From positions 302,968-366,967 of the forward strand of contig JAAGOF010000220.1 of assembly GCA_010645155.1 (NCBI GenBank): a stretch of DNA of 64,000 bases. The letters run 5' to 3'. The notes under the pieces were generated by a model that made no database searches, had not been told where the DNA came from, and worked only from the letters and a program-made list of their open reading frames with translations. This document shows positions 33,593 to 45,602 of the stretch, piece after piece (positions within the stretch are counted from its first letter, which is position 1; each line of letters opens with the position of its first letter). A program made the translations under genes and the position numbers. The DNA comes from Tigriopus japonicus (taxonomy: Eukaryota > Arthropoda > Copepoda > Harpacticoida > Harpacticidae).

Positions 33593-34602
33593 CATTATTC
33601 CATATATTTCCTACACATAGTGATCCATCTATTATAAAGTAATAGGAACACGAAACAATCTTCGTTCCAAAAAGGGGGCACACCATCATAACAAATGCCA
33701 AGTTCTTGTATTTTCAATTTGCTTTTTAAAACTGTTGGAGGTGAACTTGGCGTTAGAAATGAGCGACAAGCTCGTTTTGCCAATATTTAGCCTATACACC
33801 CAAATAGTGCGTAATTTTGTTTTGATAGGATAAAATTAGCAGCAGTAGTCAATATCTGTTGTTGAGGCCTTGGAGGTTGAATATGAATAAGATATGATTC
33901 TCACGTGGCCTGGCTTTGGCAGTTACCCAAAGTATCAGACACTTCATCATTAGTTTGGGGAACGGCAAACAAAGAGGGCAACTTTTGGGGCAAATGCCAT
34001 TCACAATGCTAAAAGTACAGATTCGCCCAAGATGTACGGCTAATATTCCATCCTATTGTGCAGAAAAATACAGTATTGATTTGATGGAACGAGCTTAGGT
34101 TCTTAACGAACATTTTAGGAGCACTTTGGTTTCATCTTGGAGTAATATATCATGAATGTGCGTTTTTCGATTGCAAAAGTTGCATGGAATGCTGTATGTG
34201 CAACTTTTTTCACGAAATCCATTATCAAGGCCTCCTTAAAGATTCATGCATCATGAATTCTATTGTAAAAATGATCAATATGTCAAATCAAGATTGTACT
34301 CGCAATTAGGATCTCTACTATTGATTTATGATAAAAATTAGGGGCGGATTTTTAGTAAGTGAAAGTGACAAAACAGTTTATTTTTAACAACTTTCTTCGG
34401 AAAACGTGTAGAAAACAGTTTCGTTACAAAAAGCAAAAATCAAGAAACAAGTAAATAAACGTTGAGAAAAATGACAAAACTTTATGGCCCTTCTTTGTTG
34501 CCTTTCTTTACTTTTCATCTAATTTACCCATTTTTAGCCATTTTATAGGTTATGCGTGAAGGAACAAGTGTAAGACTCAACCTCTTTACACCAGTTATAT
34601 CT
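33593..34602. other. No gene seen
   Basis: AT-rich intergenic sequence. Small frames at 33595-33783 and 33916-34098 have no recognisable domain. Confidence 0.4.
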
Positions 34603-34735
34603 TTTTTTGGTAAAATCCGCTACAAGGAATGGGATTCCTTGTAGAGGAAGTTTATCACTAACGTTATAACACACAATTACCATTTTTATGACATGTGGTC
34701 TACCAAAGAGCAAATTGTTGGCAGATCTGGACCCT
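34603..34735 (-). mobile_element. LINE tail fragment
   Basis: Shares CCGCTACAAGGAATGGGATT and TGGTCTACCAA...GTTGGCAGATCTG with the tails at 3165-4745 and 38358-38668. It is 5'-truncated, leaving only the 3' end. Confidence 0.65.
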
Positions 34736-35199
34736 GGACCGCAATGATTAGCTTGATGGGGCTCAATTCATTGACTTCATTCGGTCAAACATGGACCGAA
34801 TTAAATCCTCGTCAGCTGACGCCTCGAACGGCAGACACGCGTTTTACATCTCGTGACATTTTATAATGGTTTTAAATCGTTTTTAATAGTTTTACTTGTG
34901 ATATTCGTGAGTGAGGCCAATGACCCTGTGATAACTTCCCTTCAGTGCACCCATTCCCCTTCCAATCCTTTCTCTTTCCATAATCCCTCGGCAACGTCTT
35001 ATTCAAGACGTAAGCTTCTGGCCCTCAAACCCCCTGCAACGCCCTTGTCCCCCTCATCTTCCCAATCATCCTTTCCCTTTCCCCCTCAATCCCATATCAA
35101 CTCATCTCTTCTAGGTCAGATTGAACAACTCGGTATCGCGAGGAATCATCGGCGGCGGCGGAAACAGTGGAGAGGAGGGAATCAACCGGTGTCGGCCCT

Positions 35200-36205
35200 T
35201 TTTCTCAACTGCCATGGACGGGCGAACATGCTGTGAGTGGCTGGAGCGGGACAGTGCCTCAACAAGATCCGAGGACACGCCTTCACCTTCCTGTCCGAGA
35301 CGTGGGTCACCGAGGAGAAACACGAGAGCTGCTTTGCTGGAAAGCAGAGCTTTGTGGTACATGCCAGAAAGCCCGCTAGGCGTGGCAGGCCTAGCGGAGG
35401 GTTGGAGCTCTGCATTACCAAACGCTTTGAGCCCACCCTACTCTCGTCCTCTCCTCCCACATAGCCGTGGATGCCAAAGGCTTTACCATCATTGGCGTCT
35501 ATTATCAGCCAACCACGGACTATGACGACCTCGTTTCGGACCTCACATCCATCCTCCAAAAGGTGAAGAATCCGGAGAAAGTCATCATTGGTGGTGACTT
35601 CAACATCCGACCCGACGCGAGTGAATTCTCCGAACTCGCCAAGATTCTGAGTCAATGGAGAATCAGTCTGCGCTGGGACCCGGGATTCCCAACACACACC
35701 TACTCCCGGGGCGCCTCCGTACTTGACCACATCTTCATATCAGAAAATCTTCCATCTCCGGCCAGTTCTGATCACCTCCCCATTTCAGTCACCTTCAAAA
35801 TGCCCAGAAACTTCCATCATCTGGGCGTGACTCGAAAGGGGAGGTCCGTGGTCAATGTGCAGGAGTGCGCGGCTCAACTCGAGGCCCTGCAGTTATCCAT
35901 CGACACCTGGAAGGTCTACAATCTAACTGCAGTGGCCCAAGGCATTTCGCAAGCATTCCAAGAGTCCTCTTCAGTTCAGGTGAGGAGAAGAGGAAGAGGT
36001 TCAGCTCATACCATCGAGAGCTGAGGGGTCAAATGCTCCAAAAATTGCGAAGTGCCAAGAGGAGCCAAACACCAGAGACTTGGGAGCAATATGCAATTGC
36101 AAGAATTGTATATCACAAGTCTCTGCAGAGCGCTGAGTCGGCCCACCAAAGATTGGAAGTGGAGAACCTGCTCTCTTCATCGGCTTGGTCCAGGATGGCG
36201 GCATA
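35200..36205 (+). pseudogene. Endonuclease part of the second LINE
   Basis: An apurinic-type endonuclease that would nick the target. It starts as FLNCHGRANML at about 35205 and changes frame. It then gives TFLSETWVTEE near 35290, a long frame from 35467 with IIGVYYQPTTDYDDL, VIIGGDFNIRPDASEF and the terminal SSDHLPISVTF motif near 35764, and then shifts frame again near 36000 into an Arg/Gln-rich linker. Several frameshifts mean it is dead. A 127-codon frame just upstream (34853-35236) starts with a hydrophobic stretch, but I see no ORF1-type zinc knuckle in it. Confidence 0.75.
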
Positions 36206-37740
36206 GATATAGGCGCGAAGCACCTAGATTCCCAACTTAAAGGTCCATCTATTGACGGATATTTGAAATTCGGTATCGAGATGGACTTAGTCGTATTTTC
36301 CAAACTCAGTGAATCAGAACTCTTGCACAGACATACACAGATATGACAAACTGAGCTAAATGGGTGCTTTGTTTTGAAGGAAAAGTCACAGTTTGTTGTT
36401 GTACTGCATTCAGATAGTGCTGAAAAACAAGGATGTCCAAACTAATTACTCAGAGCCATCTGCTTTTACAGCCACCAAACTTATTTCCACCTTCAAAATG
36501 ATTTGATAAGATATTTCAAGACAATATCTTATTTCCAAACGAGGGGTTTGGCAGAAGGACTACTTTCCTTAGTGCGAGAAAAAATAAAGTTTTTTTTGGA
36601 GTCGAGCAGAGTTTCCAGACGTTTCAGAGGGTAGGGTCAGCTGTTGTCGACGCGTGCAAAGAGAGAGAACAAGCTGTTTCCTGCCCTCTAGATTTTCTGC
36701 TCAATGGCAAATCAACATTTTTCTTTCAGCTCTAATTATCATTTACATGTCAAATAATTGCATGCTAAGAGCAATTGTGTTTATTGCATAAATAAGCAAT
36801 TAAAACCCCTAAGAAAAATCAGAACTCAAATTTTGAATTTGTTTATATGTCTGCAACATATAATTTATCCCAATACAAACAAAGATTTTCATGTGTGGAG
36901 CAAGTAAATTTGGACATACTAAGCTGAAAACTGGAAAAGTGGAAATTCAACAAGCTTCCCCACATTCTGTGTCTTCAGCAAAAAGTAGCCTTTTAAGACC
37001 TGGTAGTATGTCGCATCTGGGGATATCTATGAACTTGAGATGTTGTGATCTTGCATGCATTGTGACTGAAGTGTAAAGTAAAAAAAGCGTTTTGAAAAAA
37101 TACACATATCATATCATCATATTGAACTAGCTGTATCTTTTCAAAAGCAAAAGAACATTGTCCTGTGTGTTTTAAAGCAATATATCATTTGAAGTCTTTA
37201 ATAAATGGCTGAGCTTTTTGTTTCCATCCACGATGTTCAATCCCGGAAATCTGTTCAACATTCCTATCAAGTGGCCACACTGAAGGCTATCCCTTTATTC
37301 CTCGGTTGCTCCATGGACAGGGTTGCCGTTTAAAAAACAGTCTAGCAACTTGGACAAATTAACCACCCAAAAAATTGTGATGTTGACGCACCATTTATAA
37401 ATTCAATGCCAAGTGAAGTTCTCCGATATCTAAGATTCTATTTGAAAATACAACTTTGAACCTGTCTCTCATGGCACCAATACGGCAACTTCAATGATTC
37501 ATTAGGAAACTCCGATCCTCATGTTAGTTGACATTTATCCCGGTAGAGAAGCAAATTCCAACCAGAAGCGTCTTTGATGGTCAACACCGCCATCTATTGA
37601 TGATTACTTTCAAATTTGAAACCGAGATGGACTTGGTCGATTTGAGCCCAGTGGGCTTGGTTGAGCATGCGCGCAATACCTGTTTTTCGGTTTCAACTTC
37701 AGAGTTGCGCCGCAAGAGTCCCTCGTAGGGCTGGGAATCT
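36206..37740. other. Insertion of unknown type within the second LINE
   Basis: About 1.5 kb of AT-rich, non-coding DNA separates the endonuclease from the RT. Near each edge lies a related segment in the same direction (36243-36295 and 37589-37640), sharing CCATCTATTGA and CGAGATGGACTT(A/G)GTCG. GATTCCCA near the left edge and TGGGAATC near the right edge could be short inverted termini. No transposase, and no target duplication I could define. Confidence 0.45.
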
Positions 37741-37754
37741 CCCTCACTGGAAGT

Positions 37755-39806
37755 GTGGCCAAGCCGTCTCTGATGGCGGGCTTGTACAAACGTGCAAGAA
37801 AGCCCGCCGCCAACTCGGAAATTTCGGTGAGCCAATTCCTCCTCCACTGCCAAGAGCTGTTTTCATCGTCATCAGAAACAGTGGTGGAGGAGGTCCAGGG
37901 CTGCTTTGAAGAACATCATCTCCTTTTGCATCCCTTCATGGAATCTGAGATGGACGCAGCCTTCAAGCAGATGAAGAGCAAGGCCCTGTCAACATCAGGG
38001 GTTTCTCTCTTCCAACTATCACTTCTACGGACCCAAATCCAACCACTCCTACAAGATCTCTTCAGCCACGCACTCCAAAAATCTTTCTTCCCGCCAGACT
38101 GGATGGAGTCAGCCATCATCTTCATCCATAAGAAGGGGCCCAAGGACATTCCAGACAATCATAGGACCATCGCCTTGGAAAACCCCTTCTTGAAGATGAT
38201 GTCCGCCCTGTTAGCTGCCCGTTTCTCCGGATTGGCCAAGGAAAGGAATCTCCTTCCCGATTTCCAATTCGGTTTCCTGAGAAGCCGCTTAACCACCTCG
38301 GCAGCCACTCTCCTCTACCAAATTGTGCACGCAAACATCAGCACTAAGAGGAGAGTTTTTTTTTTTTGGGGGGGGGGGCGGATTTTTCAATACCGCTACA
38401 AGGAATGGGATTCCCTGTAAAGAGAGTTAATCATTATTATAGTTTCAATAATTAATGTTTATATGAAATTTGATCTACCAATGAGTTACCGTTGGCAGAT
38501 GTGTACAACCCTTGAATAGTGGGTTGGTCTGGAATAGTTTTTAAAAAATTGTCCAATCCTGCCTTAAATGCTGTGAGAGGATCAGCTCCTATATATTCCC
38601 GGCGAAGACTAATGGGTAACAAATTGAACAATGAAGGAACCCGATAAAGAAGAGAGGAGGACTTCATTGTTCGAACTAGCCTTGAAGTTTACGGATGCTT
38701 TGTGGATTTCTCTAAAGCATTCGACAGGGTGGATCGAACACAGTTATTCCTCAAACTCCAACTGTGGGGAATTCCGCGTTCCATATGCGTCCTGCTGTCC
38801 AACATCTATGCAGGACTCAAACGCTCCATTCGTTCTGGTGAGGACCTATCCCCCTGCTACTTCACATCCATCGGCCTTCCGCAGGGGGATCCACTATCGC
38901 CATTTTCAATCTTTATGTATCCGACCTTCCCGAAGCCCTCTCTCACCAAGGCCCCATGAACAATAGCAATAGAATACAATACTTACAGTATGCAGACAAC
39001 CTGGTTCTTTTGGCTGATTCAGCCGTGGAATTGCAAAATGCCATCAATGCTCTCCACGGTTATTGCCAAGAGAACGGCCTTCAAGTCAACACCATCAAGA
39101 CGAAGGCCATGGTCTTCCATAAAGGTCGTCTCGTTTGCCACCTACCTCCTTCCACGTCAACAATTGTCCGATTGAAATCGTCAAGATTTTTAACTATGTC
39201 GGTTTCACCTTCACCACTCAACTCTCCCTCACCAAGCACCTCAACCTTGCAATAACCAAGGCCAGGGCCAGGATCGGATTCATCTGCAATAGACTTCCAA
39301 TCAAGAACCTCACTCTTCCAATAGTCCTTCAATTCTTCCGGACCTTCATCACCCCCATCTTCCTCTACGGCCTTCACCTCTGGCTACCCAACTCTGCTCA
39401 ATCCGCCCTCAAATCCGCCAATGCCACCTTCACCAAATTTCTCAAGCGATACCTCTGGGTGCCTCAATATGCCAATAATGCATGGACGCATTTTTTATGC
39501 GAAACTGAGCCCTTCACCACTGGACTGGCAAGGTTAGTGTCCAACAGTGTTAGGAACCTGACCTTTCCGGAGGTGATGTCTGGACACATGCTATCATTCC
39601 CGATCAAGGACTTGACAACACCTTACTGTCCTTGGCCCGACATCCCTTCTGAATATTGGCGGTCACGGACCTTCGTCAGGCTTCCTAACCAACTCCATCA
39701 ACGACGAGAACTGACGAAGGATCTGTTCAATCTGACCCACCCTCTCTACTGCAATAACCAAGATTTTCATCATCTACCTCTACCCAACTGCATCTGTACT
39801 GTCTAG
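37755..39806 (+). pseudogene. Reverse transcriptase of the second LINE, active site damaged
   Basis: Reads in pieces: 37755-38350 with IIFIHKKGPKDIPDNHRTIAL and FGFLRSRLTTSAATL; resumes at about 38690 with CFVDFSKAFDRVD and SIGLPQGDPLSP; then from 38956 LQYADNLVLLADSAVELQN, NGLQVNTIKTKAMVF and a C-terminal region with FLYGLHLWLP to 39806. The catalytic YADD is YADN here (near 38988-38999), so one essential aspartate is lost. It is also split by a LINE tail at 38358-38668 and contains frameshifts. Confidence 0.85.
38358..38668 (-). mobile_element. 5'-truncated LINE tail inside the RT gene
   Basis: A reverse-strand insertion. The complementary strand encodes the last residues of a LINE RT (PSLFNLLPISLRREYIG, then NFLKTIPDQPTIQGL) followed by a 3' end matching 3165-4745. 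It starts with a T/G homopolymer run at 38358-38379. It proves that at least two LINE families were active here. Confidence 0.8.
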
Positions 39807-40053
39807 ACAGTCTAGACGTCTGTCAATCCCCGCTTCATTTCTTCCATGTGCACTGAACGTATTCCAGTCAACTCATTGTGATATCATGATTTTACGTAAC
39901 TATTTTTAACGTGTTTTTAACTTTTGACATGTCTTTTTTTACAGTTTTATATGATTATACATATATCCTTTTTTAATACGCCATGACATGACCAAGAGTC
40001 ACAATAAACATTACTTTTATTATTATTAAATCCCCACCCGGTATATGTATTTC

Positions 40054-40252
40054 CAAGAAGCACTAGAATCATGGAGTGGGAGGTTAGCAATGAGAATAAT
40101 GATTTCCAGTAAGAGCAATTCAATTACGCTCTTCTGCAAATGAGACCTTGCATATGTTGACAAGAATACGTATTTCAATTTTCAGCTCAATCGGACGTCG
40201 GAGACAAAAGTTATGCTCACTCAAAGTTCAGTGCAAATCCTACCGAGAATGC
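40054..40252. repeat. Single arm of the CAAGAAGCAC foldback MITE
   Basis: Equivalent to the complement of the right arm of 33200-33592, through CCTACCGAGAATG. The partner arm is missing, so this is a half-element or a deletion derivative. Confidence 0.75.
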
Positions 40253-42040
40253 CCCTGTGTGGTAATCGTTTTAACACAAGAGGGCGAGAGGGGACTTTAA
40301 GCAACAGCTAACTGGGAGATTACTACGGAAAAGAAGCCCAAAATGTAGACAATGACACAAAATTCTGTCCTCTTTTTCAACATGCACAGTAGGCGTAGGA
40401 TAAGGTACAGCTGAACTCTTGTTTTACAATGCTTTGAGTTTAGGTGATTTTTGTTAATTATTCCGAATTATTTGGTCTGCTTTAAGGAGTCTACATTGAG
40501 TTGTGAAAAATGCGAATGATTTAAACTCTTCAATTTGTCAAAATTCTACCGTAATAACACATTTCCAAAGTGTAAATTGATCGAGCAAATAATGCAACAC
40601 AACGTCCAGTGCCTTTGATTTGTGCCCTATTTGACCAACAATAGCGTTCACCTAGCCCAAAGTTGGATTGTTACGAAAAGAGGCTTCGAAAGGACCGTGA
40701 GAGGGTCTCATTAATAATAATGGGACTCCGCTTCATCAGAAAGTTTTAGTCTTAAAAAGCATGTGCTTGTTTGCAGACCTTGGTAGAGTTCAACTTATTT
40801 TCGTTCTCTTTTCTTTGCGTTATGTTGAAGTACGTGCTTGTGAACCAAATGAAGATTGTATGCCTCCATTTGGTAAGATCAGAAATAAGTTTTAAATTTT
40901 CAAGGATTAGTACAATTATTTCTAAGTTAAATTTTTAATATAATTATTAACCCTTTGAAGTAAATCTAATTTTAACTACAGAAGCTCGTGGTAAAGAAGC
41001 GCCATCAGAACACTAGCGACACTGGCTTTAACTTGAAGCTTTAAAAAAGCCAAACAAACCAAGCAGTCCAAGAGCAAAAATGCAGCCAATAGGAGAACCG
41101 ATAAAATATCCATGCGAGGGCTTGGACACCTCGTATTGTGCGATACCATGACTGCATGAAGTCTTATTGGCATGATCTACTTAAATTGATGGCAAAATCA
41201 AATTTTGTTATAGCTTTAGCTTCTCGACTGACGGTGGCGATAACAACGGCTAGCATTTGAAGCTTCAAAAAAGCCAAACAACGTGACGGAGTTGACGCTT
41301 CTTTCCCATGAACTTAACCATCAAATTGCCTAAACCTTAGTCTCAACCCTCTTAGACTCAGAGCTATACTTATGTAACATTGATTTCCTAGCATGTGAGG
41401 GTGAAAAAGGGTACTAAAGCTTTCCATTACTAAACTGATTTGCACGCATTGTAAATTAATTTGGTTTATAGCAAGCAAGCATCTGCAAATCAGACTTTGA
41501 TGAAAGGGAATGTTAAGTCATAATTTATACATCAAATATATTGCAATTGTAAAAGCTAAGAAAGTCAGCTTTGATTTCTTATACTTGAGTAAAGAAACTT
41601 GAGTTGCAAAATAACAAGTATTTTTCTTCAAATTATCCATGTAAGATTGTGTTGTAATTTGATTTCAAATTAGGCCTTCGGCCTTACTATTTAAATTTTG
41701 AAAACCTTTTACGATATTTAAACATTTTAAAACCTACAATTCTAAACCATTGTTTTCAAATAGTAACCGAGCATTACACAATTAAATCGCATTCGCGTTC
41801 TGACTCTCGATACAAATGTAAGACAAAATAAGAGTGCTCGATTTGGCCAACCTAACTTAAAAGGAAATTCAAAAAACGAATCGAGGAGATCGATTTCACG
41901 AACTTATATCTTCCCTCTTCGATGCAATCAGCTTTTCGAGGGATAGTAAAGCCTAGAGCGCTCTAGTAAAGCCATAGTAAGGCATCAAATGTGCCCAACT
42001 TATCCCATTAGGTATTGAATAAATTGACTTTTATGAGTTT
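40253..42040. other. No gene seen; one short direct repeat
   Basis: Contains two related segments (about 41003-41055 and 41231-41283) sharing TTGAAGCTT(T/C)AAAAAAGCC and an adjacent GCGA/GGCT segment, in direct orientation. Otherwise no recognisable frame. Confidence 0.4.
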
Positions 42041-42157
42041 CTTGAAAAATCAATTTCTGCCATTTTCTGCCACTTTTTTCGCATGAATAAAAGCCATTTT
42101 CTGTCACCAATTTCTGCTTGGTGGCAGAAAGTGGCTTTTATTCATATGCCATCACTG
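42041..42157. mobile_element. Probable hAT-like end with TTTCTGCCA motifs
   Basis: An inverted pair GCATGAATAAAAGCCA and TGGCTTTTATTCATATGC surrounds repeated TTTCTG(C/T)CA words. The right end at 42157, read on the other strand, starts CAGTGATGGC, a hAT-type end. The other terminus was not located. Confidence 0.5.
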
Positions 42158-43259
42158 CTTATTACGCTTGATGCTTTATAATTAGAGACCGAAATGAAAA
42201 TAATTTTTTTTAAATTCATGTTTCAATTTTTCCCAAGGTTGTTGGTGGAAAAAAAAAATTCTGAGTGATTTTTGACGAAAAATCAATTTTTGGAGCTAAT
42301 TTTTATCTATGAAAATTATGTTGAACAGTGTTTTTTAATGTTTTATTAAGTAATTCATAAATCAAGGATTTCTTAGGTTTTAGAAACTTGAACAAACATA
42401 TGGCCAAGTTTTTGAATCAGAAAATTAAATCATCAAAAATGTATCATTAAAGAAAAGTTTGCTTCAAAAAACATCAACTTCAAATCCGGTCTCTACTTAC
42501 AAGAAAAGCCTCAAGCCACTCCAATGTAGTGTTGCATTGTAATTTCATTTCAAACATATTTTTGTTTATTTGATATGAAATCTCAATTTCCCCCGTCAAT
42601 TATAAGAACCGATTTTTCTCAGGTCCTAGAAAATCGAAGCTAGCACAACGCCTAATTGAGTTGGAGAAGTCATTTTAAAGTTCTAAAGAAATTTGGGACC
42701 AGTTTTGAAGTGAAGAAGAGACAATGTAATCATGTTTGATTTGTTAGGTCATGGTCCAAAACTTTACATTTTTTTTTGTTTTCACCCATTCTGAAGGTGG
42801 TCTCACAGTTGTTTGCACTGAGCATATTTTCGCAATCCATTGAGCCCTTGTTCGAATTAAGGTTTAAAGAAGTCTGATTGGGTCCTTCAAAAATAGTGCT
42901 TGAAAATAGCCATTGAAAATTGAACGGTAAAACAAATTTCATCCATATTTTATACCATCACCGTCCTAAGTGTGCCCAGCAATCAAATCAAAGATATTCA
43001 TAAATTATTAAAAAATAATCATAATCAATAATCATAAAGATATTCATAAATTTGCTTTTACAGTATGTGAGATAAATATGGAAACCCATTAATTTTTAAA
43101 TTTAACCCTAATGTAGAATGAAAATCTATGTTTTTTCTTCAACGACTCCTTAAACAAATTATACAACTATTCCATTACAATCACCTTCAAAATGGCCACC
43201 TTTGTTTACAGTTACCTGGCCAAGTCTGTCCTTGACTTGGCCACAGCTGGGATGGGTGG
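42158..43259. other. No gene seen
   Basis: AT-rich stretch without recognisable coding. Confidence 0.4.
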
Positions 43260-43740
43260 CATCAGGCTCTAATTCCTAGACCAAAACTGACTTTCAGGCA
43301 AGGACGCCTGAATGGGTCTTCAAGAGAATACCCTGATCTCAACAATGGATTTCAGAGAGAAGTCCATTGGGTTAAGGTCAGGGCTGCTTAACGCCCACAT
43401 TGCTTTATCCCAGAATGCAGGTTAAACTTCTAGGCATGTTCATTGAATTTAGTCATTTTAAAGGGGATGGAAAAGGGACCTGATCGGCCACAGTTTCCAT
43501 GTTAAAGAAATAACAATAATAATTCCATGCAGCTTCACTTTTACCTGCATTCTGGGACAAGGCAACGTGGGCTTTAGGCAACCCTGACGTCAACCCAATG
43601 GACTTCTTTGTGCAATGCATGTTTGAGATCAGGATATTCAAGAAGGCACATTCAGGTGTCCTTGCCTGGAAGTCAGATAACTTACACAACTTTAGACTTT
43701 CTACACTAATAGAACATGGACAGTAAGCTGGACAATATTT
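43260..43740. pseudogene. Two inverted Tc1/mariner transposase C-terminal fragments
   Basis: The left part (about 43285-43420) on the minus strand reads MWALSSPDLNPMDF and onward. The right part (about 43535-43730) on the plus strand reads ATWALGNPDVNPMDFFVQC and onward. Both resemble the segment around SPDLNPMDF, next to the last catalytic residues of Tc1/mariner-type transposases. The two parts face each other as an imperfect inverted repeat, so this is a fold-back duplication of one transposase tail. No complete transposase. Confidence 0.65.
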
Positions 43741-44401
43741 CATTATTTTGAATTAAATAAATCTGTTTTGGAAGTAATTTTGTAAATGTTTTTACACAGT
43801 TTCTTACAATTTAGCTTTTGACTTCTGGCAATAGACAATGCCATTGTGTTTGCTATTGTATCAAGTGGTTTTAAGGTTGGACTATTTAATGCCAATCCCA
43901 ATCCAACTATTGCCAATCCAACTCATTTGAAGTAATCTGTAATTAGTTCTAACATTAAAATCCAGCTCTCTTCTTTATTGGTCTTTTTCGTTGTTGAATT
44001 TGTTATCACCAATATTCGTCGGCAATTTATCGTAGCTGATTATCTAAAAGGTTTTAAGGCAGAATTAGACAAGTAATTAAAAGGTGAGATCAGAGTCGAA
44101 AAATACCTAAATCCACAAGTTGTTTGCCATTTTATATCCATTTAGACGATTTTATTTGACATATTAAAGGTTTTACATGTATTGAATTATATTTAGTAAG
44201 AGATTAGAAAAAGTTGAAAAAAAATAAATTGACCACATTATTTTCTTGGTTGCAAAAACTAAAAAAACAAAACAAATATTTGAAATTTTCTAGAAATTTC
44301 CAACGCAATTTTAAGTTCATCAAAATCGAGAATAACTTTTGAAATATCTTTTAATATTTTCCTGTCCCTAATTACGAGCATTTGCCACCATTTCATTGCA
44401 G
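43741..44401. other. Intron or intergenic DNA upstream of the PAN exon
   Basis: No coding seen. It ends in the splice acceptor TTTCATTGCAG at 44391-44401. Confidence 0.4.
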
Positions 44402-44644
44402 TTCCGGAATGTGCAATGAAAAAAGTGAGTTTCGCTGGCAATGACATCAAGCTCATAGAAAACGTCGAAGATTATCAAATATGCCAAGAACATTGTCAAG
44501 GGGATGCCAATTGTGTTGGCGTAGTGTGGATTCACCCTTGGTTCTTCTTTAAACCCAAAGGATGTTTTTTGAAGAGCTCAATGCTTGTGCCTAACAAGAA
44601 GTATGTCAATGGAACAATCGCAGTTCCAAGATATTGCTTGAAAC
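44402..44644 (+). CDS. PAN/apple-domain exon 1 (host gene)
   Basis: An internal exon of 243 bp bounded by an acceptor (CATTGCAG) and a donor (GTAAGT at 44645). Both boundaries are phase 1, the symmetric class typical of shuffled extracellular domains. The 81 residues contain six cysteines in a PAN/apple arrangement: E-C near the start, then FAGNDIKL, C-x3-C (ICQEHC), NC, GC-FLKSS and a final YC. PAN modules bind proteins or carbohydrates in secreted or membrane proteins. It is the most upstream recognised host exon. Next on the same strand are lectin exons at 50201, 5.6 kb away, with a foldback MITE and a nested hAT between. Whether they splice together cannot be told without transcripts. Confidence 0.8.
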
Positions 44645-44873
44645 GTAAGTTATCACTCAGAGATAAAGTGTACCATAAGTAATTTTGTGACCAAGACTGG
44701 GAGTAAAAAGGGGGGGGGAGGATTTACCTCTAGCATACTTTTTTCTTAAGCTCCATTTTCATGCGGTCACATCTATTGATATTTTTGTTTGATTAGCAGA
44801 TCCTATGAAAGACAAGTAACACGAGTTGAAAAATTGTGACAGGGGTCAAATTTCAAATTGCTGCCAATTAGGG
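44645..44873. other. Downstream intron sequence
   Basis: Begins with the donor GTAAGT. Contains a G-run at 44710-44719 but no coding. Confidence 0.4.
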
Positions 44874-45503
44874 ATGCAGGAGGAGGTATGAGTGATCTCT
44901 TCAAAAATCTTATCGCGGGCGGATGAAAGAAGAGAAAAAAGGCTTGTTCGGCAACAGTGGGTGGCTCGTGAGAATTTGGGCAGTTTAAGGGTTTTCGCAT
45001 TTTACAAACCGCCCTTATGACTTAAATGCTATGAAAAATGTCAAATCGCAAGTTTGAACACCTTTTGGTTTGGATTTTGGAAAAATGTGCACACTTTATT
45101 TGCTCGTTCTTGCATGAGAAAATTCACAACAAAAGGCCACTGTTTTGTACAAGTGTAAGTGATATTACAAGCACTGATTTGTATCGTCAAACTCCAAAAC
45201 CATCAAGGTACCAAACAAAATACCGTGTTTTGTACGTGTTTCTCTTCAATAGCAAAGGCCTTTTTCAGTGCTTGCTATTTTTTGATTAAAATTTTTTTTT
45301 TGCATATTCTTGCAAAACAGAGAGTCAATATGTCCAAACTTGCAATTCGACATTTTTTGTAGCATCTAAGTCATAAGGGCGGTCTGTAAAACGCGAAAAC
45401 CCTTGCACTGACCAAAATCTTACATTGACGAACAAGCCTTTTCTCTTTTTTCATCCGCCCGCGATAAGATTTTTGAAGAGATCACTCAAACCTCCCCCGG
45501 CAT
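44874..45503. mobile_element. Foldback MITE, copy 2
   Basis: The same family as 22249-22859. The inverted arms share GATCTCTTCAAAAATCTTAT, CGCGGGCGGAT and the GGGTTTTCGC segment. Here the inverted similarity extends outward into ATGC(A/C)GG(A/G)GGAGGT, suggesting the true ends lie near 44874 and 45503. No coding. Confidence 0.85.
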
Positions 45504-45602
45504 CTGCCATTGCTTTCTGCTTTCTCCTGTTTCTGGTCCAAATTGATTGGCTTGATTGGATTCATGATTAGTTAGGAGTGATGGACCAAGAGGGCTCATA
45601 AC

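Larger units (their letters stand above)
34853..40028 (+). mobile_element. Second LINE, broken by two insertions
   Basis: A forward-strand non-LTR element with an endonuclease (about 35200-36200), reverse transcriptase (37755-39806), a 3' untranslated segment and a TTATTA-type tail (40009-40028). Interruptions lie at about 36207-37740 and 38358-38668. The tail segment GACATGACC...GAGTC(A/G)CAATAAACAT recurs at 55092-55135, so another truncated copy exists. The conserved motifs differ clearly from the LINE at 14062. The clade was not resolved (I/Nimb/RTE-like by feel only). Confidence 0.8.

Noticed and set aside
34853..35236. Possible secreted host protein with an N-terminal hydrophobic stretch
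   Set aside because: It runs directly into the LINE endonuclease start and has low-complexity Ser/Pro sequence, so it is more likely LINE 5' sequence.
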